A DNA stretch of 64,000 nt from Anolis sagrei. Its lineage: Eukaryota > Chordata > Lepidosauria > Squamata > Anolidae. The position numbers and the translations under genes are program-made. The DNA lies in contig NC_090025.1 in assembly GCF_037176765.1 (NCBI RefSeq), forward strand, positions 180,528,040 to 180,592,039, given 5' to 3'. The notes beneath the pieces are model-generated. The model was not told the DNA's origin, made no database searches, and worked only from the letters and a program-made list of their open reading frames with translations. Of the stretch, positions 1 to 13,200 are shown piece by piece. The number at the start of each line of letters is the position of its first letter. Within the stretch, counting starts at the first letter, position 1.

Positions 1-775
1 TTATAATGATTTTTAATGTTGATATTTTGTGTTCTAAAATTATCTAATTTTTAAAGTATTGTTTCTTTGGTTATTATTATTGTTTATTTTTATATATTGT
101 GTTGTAAAATTAATTTAATTTAATTTTAATTTTAAGTATTATTTCTTGATTATTATTAATAGTGTTTATATTTTGTATTGCAAAATGTGTTTCATTTCTT
201 TGATTATTGTTATTAAATTTATATTTTGGTTAGTAAAATAATTTTTATTTTTATTTAAAGTTATTTCTTTGATTATTATTATTAATATTTATATTGTGTT
301 ATAAAATTATTTTTATTTTTATTTAAAGCTTTATTTCTTTGATTATTATTATTATATATGTTTATATTTTGTGTTGTAAAAATTTATTTCATTTCCTTGA
401 TTTTTATTGTTATTATTAATGTTTACTTATATTTTGTGTTGTAAAAATTGTTTTAATTTTTATTTAAAGCATTATTTCTTTGTTTATTATTAATTATTGT
501 ATTTTGTGTTGTAAAATTATTTTAATTTTTATTTAAAGTATTATTTCTTTGAATATTATTATTAACAATTGTTATGTTTTGTGTTGTAAAATTAATTTAA
601 ATTAAAATATTATTTCTTTATTAATAATAATTTTTATATTTTGCATTATAAAACTTTATTTTCTTTGATGATGGTTATTAATATTTTGGTATATAATTTG
701 TGCTGTATTTTTAATTTTTTTATTTAAAGTATTTATTATTATTAATATAAAAAGTAATATTATTATGTTTATTTT
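1..775. repeat. AT-rich minisatellite
   Basis: A degenerate tandem array of about 11 units of roughly 60-80 bp. Each unit holds the blocks TATTTTGTGTTGTAAAAT, TTTTTATTTAAAGTATTA and TTTCTTTGATTATTATTA. It begins at or before the left edge and stops about 200 bp before the PEX26 start codon. Units differ by indels and substitutions, so the array is not recent. Confidence 0.8.
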
Positions 776-987
776 GTTGGTGGTTCGAGAGTTCCTGTTT
801 GAGCCTCCTGTGTATGTATTTTCCACCTTTCAGAGGATAAAAGAGGGTTGTGAGTTCATTGCAGAAAAATAGCAAAGCAAAGAATATTCTAAATCTAAAG
901 CATACTTTAAAGAATATTGTAAAGCCAGGGCTGCCTTGTTTACAGGTTGGTGTGTTCTTCTTCTGATAGGATTGCCCTCCAACCGTG
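776..987 (+). promoter_or_regulatory. PEX26: PEX26 5' flank / 5' UTR
   Basis: This is the only non-repetitive stretch between the AT-rich array and the PEX26 start codon, so the promoter and 5' UTR must overlap it. I see no clear TATA box or CpG-rich block and cannot place the transcription start. Confidence 0.35.
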
Positions 988-1202
988 ATGAGAGACGACT
1001 TCTCCGGAGCCCTAGCTACCATCGGTGGGTTGGGGTCTCTCTTGAGGAGCAGTGAACCCCTCTCTCTGTCTCCGGTGCCATCTCCGGCTGCTTCTTTGCT
1101 GGAGGATGCCGCCGACCTCCTGGTGATGCGCAGGGACTTTGCGGCTGCCCTAGAGACGTGCGAAAAGGGCTGCCAGAGCCTTGAGGATGGAGACCCAAAC
1201 AG
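988..1202 (+). CDS. PEX26: PEX26 coding exon 1
   Basis: Encodes residues 1-71 plus two bases of codon 72. It contains LRSSEP and the helical segment [10 protein letters not shown]...[11 protein letters not shown]. The donor is AACAG|GTAGGT. Confidence 0.93.
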
Positions 1203-4200
1203 GTAGGTTTTAACAGGAGATAGAAGGATCAGAACTGGAAGAACGAGAACACCAAGAACACCAGATAGGAGTGGACCTCCCATCCTCTTTGATTATTCCT
1301 GGCAATAGTGGCTGGATTTGATGGAGGTTGCAATAGAACAATACTGGAGGGGTAAATCTCCATCAGGCATGGGAAAATTTCGGCCTTCCCTCCACAATTC
1401 CCACAACTCCCACAATTCCAACCAATAGGCTATTAGGAATTGTGGGAATTGAAGTCCAAAACACCTGGAGGGAGATGAGGCAGGTTTGAAATAACAAAGA
1501 GAACAAGTTTATTGTTAAACAAAGCGTATTGTTGCAATATTGAGATGTTGAGCTTGGCATATGCTTGATGGTTACAATATGGCTTGGTTGAGATACATTC
1601 AGGCTTTAGATGTTACAATCTTATAAACTCCTTCTACAGTGTAGTGCTTTATTATTTCAGTGTTTCCTGTGGTGAATATTTTCACTGTTTGACCTACACT
1701 GGATCAAACCACTGATCCCCAGTCTTCCACTACTGGCGATCCTAAAAATGCCTCTGTTAGATTCTTTATAACTCAAGCAATCTAACGAGGTTTCACCTTC
1801 AGCTCCTTTGCTGAAGAAATATTCACAAACACTAAAAACTAACTGAATCTATACTGCTTCACTTCTCAGAGTCCCTTCCTGACTCTGCTACTATCTCAGA
1901 GTCCTTATCTGACTCTGCTCCTCTTCTCAGGGTCTCTTCCTCCTGACTGAAACTTAACTGTCACTTTCAAACCTTTTTCTCTTTAAGCTCCGCCCACCTC
2001 CTCTTCTGCCTTGTCTCCATGGCAACCTATCTCTCACAGCTAGGCCATGGCAACCAATGTAAAACACAAATACAGATTCAAACACATTATAATAAACACT
2101 TTATAATAAACATTTCTCTACACACCTTAGTGTAAAAGTGTAAAAGACCCAGGAGTCATAATACTGAAATCAAACTTTATATCTGTCACATATTTCACAT
2201 TTGGGATTTAAACAGAAAATCTCTGATTTATGATAGCAGAAATATCGGGTAGAAGTCTAGTTCAAAGCGGTGAGGATGTTACTCGAGAAAGGGCTGCTTT
2301 TAGCTCCTCGCAAGTTGTAATTCGGCGTCTCTCTTTGTTGAACCAGCTCTGAAGAACTGAAATGCTCTTTAATGATTGTGGGCATCCAGGCCCTGGCTGA
2401 GATGGATCGGTGGAGGGATGTCCTTCCTTGGATTCTTCAATATTACCAGGATCCTGAATGTTGGCCGCCTAAAATCCTAGAGCTGTGGTGAGTTTCTTTT
2501 CCTCTCAATGACTAGTTTTTCAACAAAATGTTTCTGTACCACATCAGCCTTCAAGTGGAGATGCACACGACTGAATGTGGCACAGCTAGTTAGTAACCAG
2601 CTGCATTAAATCACTACTAAACGAGAGGTAATGAGTTCAAAGCCAGCCTGGGTCGGAGTAACTCTCAACAATTAATAGTCTAGCTTGCTGTTGTCTTATG
2701 AAGCCCGAAAGACAGTTGCACCTGTCAAGTAGGAAATTTTGGTACCACTTTATGCGGGGAGGCTAATTAAACTAATTTGCGACAACATAAAACCTTCCAG
2801 CAGCATGCATAAGAATGAGGAAGTACTCCATCAAGGACTTGGTGTCACAAGTGGACGGTGAAGCAGCAGCTCCCTCTGTGGCCGGAATCAATCATACCCT
2901 CATGAAGCCGGAAAGCTGGAATGTTAAATTGCCTCTGTGTGTCTGTCTATATATGTTGTATATCTAAATGGCATTGAATGTTTGCCATGTATATGTGCAT
3001 TGTAATCCACCGTGAGTCCCCTGAGGAGTGAGAAGGACAGAATATAAATACTGTAAATATGAAGTAATAATAAATAAACCCACAACACAAAACAATTCCC
3101 GCAACACAGAAATCTAGGTATTGGTGGAATGGTTGTAATTTTGCATTGTATTGTGTGGAGAATTTGAAGTGGAAAAAAATTACAGCTAAGTAAATGTACA
3201 GCTAAGTAACTTTGCTGCAGCAGCGAAACCCAGCACCAGTAGCCCTAAGTGATAAAAAGAACAAAAACGCACAAAGGAAAATAATATACATGAGCAAATA
3301 ATATCCAAGAACAAGGTTTCCATGACACAAATAAACGAATGCATAGTAGCTTTGCACGCAACAGCCTTCACACTGGAGCTATCTCACACAAGGCTTCTCT
3401 CATACAGAGGTTTACCTCACACTCCTCAGGACAACACTAGCTTTGGCCCACTGACTAACAGGCTTCGGCCTACTCACTCTCCTCAGAACGACACTAACTT
3501 TGGTCCACTGACTCTAACAGCTTTCGGCCTACTCACTCTCCTCAGGATGACACTAGGTTTGGCCCTCTAACTCTAACAGGCTTTGGCCTACTCTCTCTCC
3601 TCAGGATGACACTAGCTTTGGCCCACTGACTAACAGGCTTTGGCCTACTTACTCTCCTCAGGATGACACTAGCTTTTGCCCACTGACTCTAACAGGCTTA
3701 GGCCTACTCACTCTCCTCAGGATGACACTAGCTTTTGCCCACTGACTCTAACAGGCTTAGGCCTACTCACTCTCCTCAGGATGACACTAGCTTTTGCCCA
3801 CTGACTCTAACAGGCTTCGGCCTATTCACTCTCCTCAGGACGACACTAGCTTTTGCCCACTATTTCTAATAGGCTTTGGCCTACTCACTCTCCTCAGGAC
3901 GACACTAGCTTTGGCCCACTAATTCTAATAGGCTTTGGCCTACTCATTCTCCTCAGGACAACACTAGCTTTGGCCCACTGACTCTAACAGATTTCGGCCT
4001 ACTCACTCTCCTCAGGACAACACTAGCTTTGGCCCACTAACTAACAGGTTTTGGCCTACTCACTCTCCTCAGGACAACACTAGCTTTGGCCCACTAACTC
4101 TAACACGCTTTGGCCTACTCACTCTCCTTAGGACAATACTAGCTTTGGCCCACTGATTCTAACAGGCTTCGGCCTACTCACTCTCCTCAGGATGACACTA

Positions 4201-7200
4201 GCTTCGGCCCACAGACTCTAACAGGCTTTGGCCTATAATAATAATAATAATTAATAAATATAAAACACAATATAACTAAAATAGCATATAATAATAGATT
4301 AAAATCAGTGAACTATAAAACATCAAACATAAACAACATAACATAAAACACTGGACATTGCACCGATCCTGAAGTTATCTTCACTGCTTCATCTCACTCC
4401 CCAAATGCTTGCTTTAAAAGCCATGTTTTGAGTAATTTTCCTGAATGTCAGGAGGGAGGGGTCCAATCTTATTTCGCTGGGGAGGAAGTTCCACAGCCGA
4501 AGTGCCACCACCGAGAAGGCCCTGTCTCTCGCCCCCATCAATTGCACCTCTGAAGGTGGTGGGACTGAGAGTGGGACCTCCTTAGCCGATCTTAATGCTC
4601 AAACTGGCTCATAGAGGGACAAGGGAGCTTTGCCTTCCAAATACATATTACGTAAAGTGAATAGGATGAATTCAGCATTGCACTATCTGTTTTGGAATGT
4701 TTAAAACATGAAGACAGGCTAGAAATGTGGTTAAGCATACTTTTTTTCACTAGAACCCCCCAGTCCATTATATATAATCCAGAACATCCTAATATAACTC
4801 CCTTGGCTCAAGGAATGTGCCTGCCAGAAACATTATTCTATTATTTTTAAAATTTCCAGATACATGGTAAAGGGGATTAGAATGTTGTGCCTGGTTTCCT
4901 GTGTGTTTATGGGGACCATCAACTCCATATGGCATTTTAAGGCAAGGAATGTTCAGAAGGGGTTTTGCCAGTTTAAGGTAAAGATAAAGGTTTTCCCCTG
5001 ACATTAAGTCCAGTTGTGTCCGACTCTGGGGGTTGGTGCTCATCTCCATTTCTAAGCCGAAGAGCCGGCGTTGTCCATAGACATCTCCAAGGTAATGTGG
5101 CCAGCATGACTGCATGGAGCGCTGTTACCTTACTGCCAGAGCAGTACCTATTGATCTACTCACATTTGCATGTTTTCAAACGGCTAGGTTGGCAGAAGCT
5201 AGGGCTTACAGTGCGAGCTCGCCCCGCTCCCTGGATTCTACTCTATTTATCTATCTCACCCAGGGTTTTAATTTTACACCTTGCATTTGACCCAACCCAC
5301 TGTGTTCAATTCCTTCACTATTTTATTTTATATCTTCTGTTTACCCTGTTGTTTTATTTCATTATTGGTTTATTTATTTATTTCTTGCATTTGTTAGCCG
5401 CCGCTCTCAGCCCTAGGTTGCATTTGATTTGATGTTATTTTCTGTTGTGTATATTTTATTTATTTATTTATTTATTTACCTTACTTATATACCACTGTTC
5501 TCAGCCCGAAGGCAACTCACAGCGGTTCACAACAAATACGAACAGCAAAAATTCAGTGCTACAGTATAAAAACAGTTAACAACCTAACACATTACACAAT
5601 TAATGAACAGTTACTACAGTACCCATTCACTGTCGTCTCGTCATCAAAAACATGTTCCAGATTCGTCATCCATTGTTCCATTCCAGTGTTCATTAACCAG
5701 TCATTAACCAATCATTGCACTATATTTTACTTTGCTTTGTTGTAATTCTTGGGCTTGGCCTTATGTTAGCCGCCCATGTTTTCGAACTGCTAGGTTGGCA
5801 GAAACTGGGACTGATAGCGGAAGCTCACCCTGCTCCCCGGATTCGAACCTGCGACCTTTCGGTCAACAAGTTCAGCAGCTCAGCGGTTTAACCCACTGCG
5901 CCACCAGGTGCCAATTTATTACTCTGAAATATAGCCTGCAGGAACTGGTAGGCATGCCGGCCACATGATTTTGGAGGTGTCTACGGACAACGCCAGCTCT
6001 TTGGCTTAGAAATGAAGATGAGCACCAACCCCCAGAGTCAGACACGACTGGACTTAATGTCAGGGGAAAACCTTTACCAAACTGGTATTCATTCACTGGT
6101 GGTCTCCCATCCATGTACTAACTAGGACTGACTCTGCTTAGCTTCCGAGATCAGACAGGACCTATGCCTTTAAGATACTTAGACCTTTCCATGGCATACA
6201 TCTTTGTGAAAAAATGTGACAATGTATATGGAAAGTTCTAGATAAATGCATCCATGTATTACACTGTCAGGGTATTAAGGTGTTGTTGCTGTCTTCTCTT
6301 CTAGCATCCTTCTGCATAGCAAAGTGGAAGAACCTCAAGTGATGCTAGAAATCGGTCGCGATTGGCTGCATTCCTCCACCAACCAGCACTTGCCCAGTTA
6401 TGGCCTCTTGGTCCAGCTGTATCTCTTCCATGTTCTGTTGCCACTTGGGCACTTGGCAGAGGCGGAGGGACTGCTCCAAGGCTGCAAAGCGCTGAGCGGG
6501 GATCAGCAAGCAGAAGCGCATGAGAGCATTGAGGAGAAAAAGCATCAATGGTTACGGCAACAAGAGGAGTGCCTGGTTCCTGAGGATCCACCAGATGTGG
6601 CATGGAAGCAGCAGTTGGGTAAGCTTTTGCTTTAGCAGTCTTTCAGCTGAAATAGTTGATATCTTAACACTTGCTCAGAATTTAGCAAAATGTGAGGTAT
6701 TGTCGAAACAAAACTCAAACATAGGGAAACTCCAGCTAGGAAACAATCGGGACACCTGGTCACCGCTCAACAAGGAAATTTCCCAGGCAGTAACAAGCCA
6801 CACCTAAAAATTGTCAGGCCATCAAGGTGGACAATTGGAACATTCACACCTAGCTCCAACAGACAAGAGTTCTTTCTCCCACCCTGGACCTTCCACAGAT
6901 AAATAAACCCAATTTTCCAGTTTCCAACAAACCTCACAGCCTATGAAGATGCTTGCCACAGATGCAGGAGAAATGTCAGGAGAGAATGCTTCTAGAACAT
7001 GGCCATACAACCCGAAAAACCTTCAGCAACCCAAAATTTGAGGGTCAGGCTATTTTAGGGCATTCTAGGACAGTAATGTTTCTACACTTTTGTCTCTAGA
7101 CTGATATCCCTAGTTATCTCTTTGAACTGTTAGGAACAAAGATATACCAATGCATAAAATATAAAGCAGATCTTCAGGAATGTTATTTCAGTTGCCCAAA

Positions 7201-10200
7201 AATAATCTACGCTCCCATAAAATATATTGGTTTTAAATCATGCTCTTGAAGGACCAAAAAAAAAAAAAAAAAGAGTAGTCTTCATAGCTCCCGGTGGCGC
7301 AGTGGGTTAAACCAGTGAACTCCTGAACGTGCTGATCAAAAGGATGCAGGTTCAAATCCAGGGAGTGGCATGAGCTCCCGCTGTTAGCCCCAGCTTCTGC
7401 TAACATAGCAGTTCGAAAATTTGCAAACACGACTATTTCTAGATTTATGATATTTATATGCCGCCGTTCTCACTCTGAAAGGGACTCGAAGCAGTTTACA
7501 AGGTACTTATACATACAATATATTATATTATTAGTATAGTACAATATCAGTAATGGTTTTATAGTACAATATAGTAATATATAATACTGATATTGCACTA
7601 TACTAATAATGTAATATATAATATATTATAATATTGTGACTATGGTGCAGAACAGACAACTCTGCATCTGTATGCTTGTCCATGCTGCCCTTCCTCATGT
7701 ACAGAGGAGGAATTGTTGGAGGTTACAGACAGTGTCTTTGCTGTTGCCCGTTTTTGGTCAAAAGATATTTAGCCACCTGCACACCTTCTATTTTATCAGT
7801 TTTATAGTATTTTATGCAATGCTTTTGATACAAAATAAATAAAATATTGTGCTATACCATTATATTGTAATATTATTAGTAATGTTACATGTAATATAAA
7901 ATATATAATTACAATATTGTATTATTAGTAGTATTTTTATTTATTTTATTTATTTCCTATATTTATACCCCGCCCTTCTCCCCCCGAAAGGGGACTCAGG
8001 GCGGCCTAACAAAAGCATCATATGATGCTAGCATCATAAAAACAACCACATTATAATGTTACATTATAATACTATACATATTATATGTATTGGCAATATA
8101 TATTATATTATTAGTAAAGCACTAAAAGATCAATAGGTACCGCTCCGGCGGGAAGGTAACGGCACTCCGTGCAGTCATGCCGGCAACATGACCTTGGAGG
8201 TGTCTACGGACAACACCAGCTCTTTGGCTTAGAAATTGAGATAAGCACCAATCCCCAGAGTTGGACATGACTGGACTTAATGTCAGGGGAAGCCTTTACC
8301 TTTACCTAACCTAGTTTTCATTAAAAGGTAACATAGTTGATTTACTTACAAACTTCATGTATTTAGCATACAGGTACATTGCTTATTGGCTTCATGTTAA
8401 CTGAATTATACTTAAAACTATACTATACTATACATCTGCTGACTGTACTATATTGTACAATACATTTGCTGAAAACAGACTCATATATTAACTTACATCT
8501 CACTGACTATACTCCTGCTCTAACTGACATCAACAGACTTAATTGACTCCAACTGACTTCTGATTCTGACGCATTCTGAAATGGAGACTCACTCTAAACA
8601 TTCTAGGCTCAGGGTCACATGGTCTGTCGTGCCTCCCACAACCTCTAACAACATAGAGTTAAGGGAAAACACACACCAATATGCACATACAATACAGTAA
8701 GCAATCACAATTAAATACTTAACAACTAACTAGTATAGGAGGCTTGTAGAAGGTTGCTATTTCCAACAGTGTAGAGCCTATTGGGACATTGCAGAGGTTG
8801 GAATATTCTTCCCCCTTTCTGCAGCATACAAAGCACCCCCTCTGGAATTATGGCCAAACTCTGAAGCACCCCCCCCCCCAATTTTGTATGATGATTTGAA
8901 AGGATTGGAGAAGTGTCTGACTATGTGTCCCAAGGCAGAATTTTTTTATCGTGTCAGAAGTGACTTGAGAACATACTGCAAGTCACTTCTGGTGTGAGAG
9001 AATTAGCCATCTACAAAGACGTTGCCCAGGGACACCCAGGTGTGTTACCATCCTGCTGTGAGGCTTCTCTCATATTCCCCCGCAAGCTAGAGCTGACAGA
9101 TGGGAGCTCACTCCATCTTGCGGATTCGAACTGGCAACCTTCAGGTCAGCAATCCAACTGGCACAAGGGTTTAACCTATTGTGCCACTGTAGCTCATTTT
9201 TATGATATAACCAATTAGGAAATAATGACATTGATAATCCAGGAACAAAAACTGTGTTACATAGTACTATCAGTATTATTTAAAATGTGATCAAAGACCG
9301 TTAAAACAGCATAGAAAAGGTTAATACAGCCCAGATGTTTCCAAATACAACCACAAATTGCATGTAGTGTCATTCCCCAATAAAAAGGGAAATGCAACAG
9401 GTTGTAAAGGGCTGCAAACCATTATTGGAGAAAAGGCAGATACAACATTATGACAGCAGCACTGAGCCCTCCAGAGGACCCTGATAGGCCTGAGTGAATT
9501 ATGTAATCATTCCACACTCAGGTATAGGGACCTAGCCAAGGTCTCTTCCAGTTCTTCCCACTACATATGAGGCTTCGAATTACATGGAGCTTCAATCATT
9601 ACATGGTAAAATCAGAAGGTAGTACAGGCTAAATATCCTTTCTTTCAAGTGCTTGGGAACAGAAGAGTTTTGGATTTTTTAAAAAAATTAGAATACAGTG
9701 TTCCCTTGCTAATTTGCAGTTCGCTTTTAGCAGACTTGCTGTTTCGCGGGTTTTTGAAAATATTCATTAAAAATATTAAATATTAAATATTTACTTCCAG
9801 TGGAGGCCAGGGAGGCCAGGAACATTGGAAGTGCAGCGACCTGAGGGGCGGCGGGGAAAGACTGTCTCCCTGGCCTGCTGCTGCAGAGGCCAGGGAGGCA
9901 GGCAGGTGCCCTTGGGATGGGATGGGAGGCGGATAAGGAAGCCCGGGTAAGAAAATAATATATAAATATTATAAAATAATGTAGAAATATTAAAATTAAT
10001 GTGTCACCCCTACTTTGCGGATTTTCACTTATCACGGGTGGTCCTGGAACGGATTCCGCCCGATAAGTGAGGGAACACTGTATTCATATTTGCGCAATAT
10101 ATACGAGGGGTATTTTTTAAGTAAGGTCCGTTTTGTTGTAGACACTAGTATTTCATGCGCATACCACAACGAGCGCGTGTACCAGCATGCCTCAGGAACA

Positions 10201-13200
10201 ACTGTGCTCAGTTTCTGCTCTGTAGCTTACCTGTGCAGTTCTGTTCTGTGCTTTAAAAATGTTTAAGACTATCAACTCACCCTCCGCATGTGAGGTTCGC
10301 TCAGTGATACGGTTTTTGTCAGCAAGGAACCTGCCTGCTGCAGAAATTCATCGACAGAGTTGTGAAGTGTACGGTGATACTGTTATGAGTGAAAGCAAAG
10401 TGCGTAAGTGGGTATGACAATTCAAAGATGGCCGTGACAACGTCCATGATGAGGACCGCTCCGGTCGCCCTTCTTTGATTACAGTGAACTCTTGGTTATC
10501 GGAGCAGGCGGCAAGTTTTTATGAAGAGGGTATTTTAAAATTGGTTCAGAGGTATGATAAGTGTTTGTACAAACTTGGCAACTACGTCAAAAAATAGAGT
10601 GAAGTATGTACTTTCTGAAAATAAATTTACTTTTTTGAAATAAACTTTCGTTGTGTACTTATGTTCAAACGGACCTTACTTAAAAAATACCCCTCGTGTA
10701 TATATGTATTCCATGATTTCTCCTCCATCCTTAACCTGGTGTAATTTTTTTTGCTCTTGTCTTGCAGGTTTGGCATCCCAAAAGATGTTGACAATATTGG
10801 CACAGCTGGGAAGAGTGGTAGGATCTTTAGCAGGCCAGCTCCGTTCAATTCCCTACAAAAAGACACTCTTGGCTGCTGTCATGCTGTGTCTCATCATAGT
10901 GAAACTTGATCCAGGTATGAGAGATATGGGGAAGTGAAAGGAAAGCATTCAGATGTTAATATTTATAATATTGTGCCCCTAGAGAAATGAGTGGAATGGG
11001 AGTTGTTTGGGATGCAATGTTGTTTGACCAGAGTGTGGCTTTCTGGATTAGCTTGTCCTTTCCAGACAACGGAGACTACTGATAGTAAGGTCAGATCTTG
11101 TGATCTTCTGATGTAGGACAAAATAAAGGAACCAAGTAAAATGATGTCTAGCAGCTTGGGAACCAAGATATCATACATATGGGAAGGAACTAAATTCAGA
11201 GAATTTTATGACCATCTAAATAGGCTGGTTGTAATGTAGGTGTTATTAGGAAGCCAGTAGACCTGCCTTGTTTCCATTTCTGCCTGGGAGGATCTCCACT
11301 TGATTGTGTTTTGTTTCCACAAGTAACTTCATATGAATTCATCAGTCTCACTCCACCATACTCAAATGTCCATGGTTTTTTGTGGCATCCTTTCCTCACA
11401 AAAAAACCTTGCCCATGTCTACACTAGACTGTTTATGAAACATCTCAGAAATGATCATCAAAATTAAGCCATCTTAGGGATCTGGGCATGTTTCATCTGG
11501 AAAAGCTAAGGTTAAGAAGTGCCATTATAACCTATTTAAACATTTGATATCATATTGAAGATGAAGCCAGCTTGTTTCCTGCTGCTCCAGACACTAGGAC
11601 ACAAATTACAGGAAAAGGAACTCCACTTGAACATTAGGAAGAACTTCTTGATTGTTAGAGCTGTTCAGCAGTGGAATATGCTGCCTTGGAGTATGGTGGA
11701 CTCTCCTTCTCTGGAGGCTGGATGGCCATCTGTAGGTCGTGCTTTGATTGCGTTTTCCTGCCTGGCAAGAAGTTGGACTGGATGGCCCTTGGGGTCTCTT
11801 CCAACTCTAAGATTTTATAATACCGGATACATTTGAGCTCCTTATTGCCTTGGTGTGCCCACCTTGGTTGCTAGGTGCAGCTCCGGAATGTTTGTTTCAG
11901 TGCCACCCAATAAAGAAGGCAGACTTAGCCATCCCGGAGAAGTGGTGGCAAATTATATTGGTGAATTTGTGGGCTCCCTGGGCTCTTTTGACATTACAAA
12001 GACAGCTGCACCAAAGTTTTCTCTTATCCATATGAGAACTACAGGGAGATCATTTATTTCCATATAAAGAAGGAACAATTGATCAGGATGACAGGTTAGC
12101 ATTATGTTGTCCATGTAGGTTACCAACAGAGGATGTCTTAATGTCTCTACAGATCATATTCTAGATCAGCGTTTCGCAACCTGGGGGTTCGAACCTCTGA
12201 GGGGGTTGCGAGGGGGTATCAGAGGGATCACAAAAGACCATAAGAAAACTCAGTATTTTCTGTTGGTCATGGGGTTCTTTGTGGAAAGTTTGGCCCAATT
12301 CTATCATTGGTGGGGTTCAAAATGCTCTTTGATTGTAGTTGAACTATAAATCCCAACAACTACAACTCACAAATGTCAAGGTCTATTTTCCCCAAACTCC
12401 ATCAGTGTTCACATTTGGCCATGTTAAGTATCTGTGCCAAGTTTGGTCCAGATCCATCATTGTTTGAGTCCACAGTGCTCTATGGATGTAGGTGAACCAC
12501 AACTCCAAACTCAAGGTCAGTGTCCATCAAACCCTTCCAGTATTTTCTGTTGATCGTGGGAATTTTGTGCGTCAAGTTTGGTTCAATTCCATCATTGGTG
12601 GAGTTCAGAATGCTCTTTGATTGTAGGTGAACTATAAATCCCAGCAACTACAAAACCCAAATGATGAAATTAATCCCTTTCTAAACGCACCAGTATTCAA
12701 ATTTGGGCGTACTTATTGTACCACCTTTGGTCCAGTGAATAAAAATGCATCCTACATATCTGATATTTACATTACAATTCACAACAGTAGCAAAATTACA
12801 GTTATGAAGTAGCAACGAAAATAATGTTATGTTTGGGGGTCACCACAACATGAGGAACTGTATTAAGGGGTCACTGCATTAGGAAAGTTGAAAACCAGTG
12901 GTCTAGAGCTTAGGAAGGACTGTTGTTTCAGTAGCCCAGTACTGTTACTCAATGTATAGGTTTCTTAAAACAGACAACTTTGCATTGCTTATACATTTTT
13001 ATTATTTTAAGAATTTTATTTATTTATTAATAACATTTATATCCCACCTTTCTAACCCTGAAGGGGACTCAGAGCGGCTTACAAGACATATGAACATACA
13101 ATATATTATATTATTAGCATAGTTCAATATTAGTATTATATATTACTATATTGTACTACACCACTATACTGCAATATTATTAGAAATGTTACATGTAATA

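Noticed and set aside
720-1283. 187-codon minus-strand open frame over PEX26 exon 1
   Set aside because: It is antisense to a well-supported exon, low-complexity at its end, and has no recognisable domain.
3415-4235. CRISPR-like array
   Set aside because: Units are contiguous variants of one 59-bp sequence with no unique spacers, in vertebrate DNA; it is a minisatellite.
6083-6162. Functional 5S rRNA gene
   Set aside because: The 5' third is missing and the internal control region is altered.
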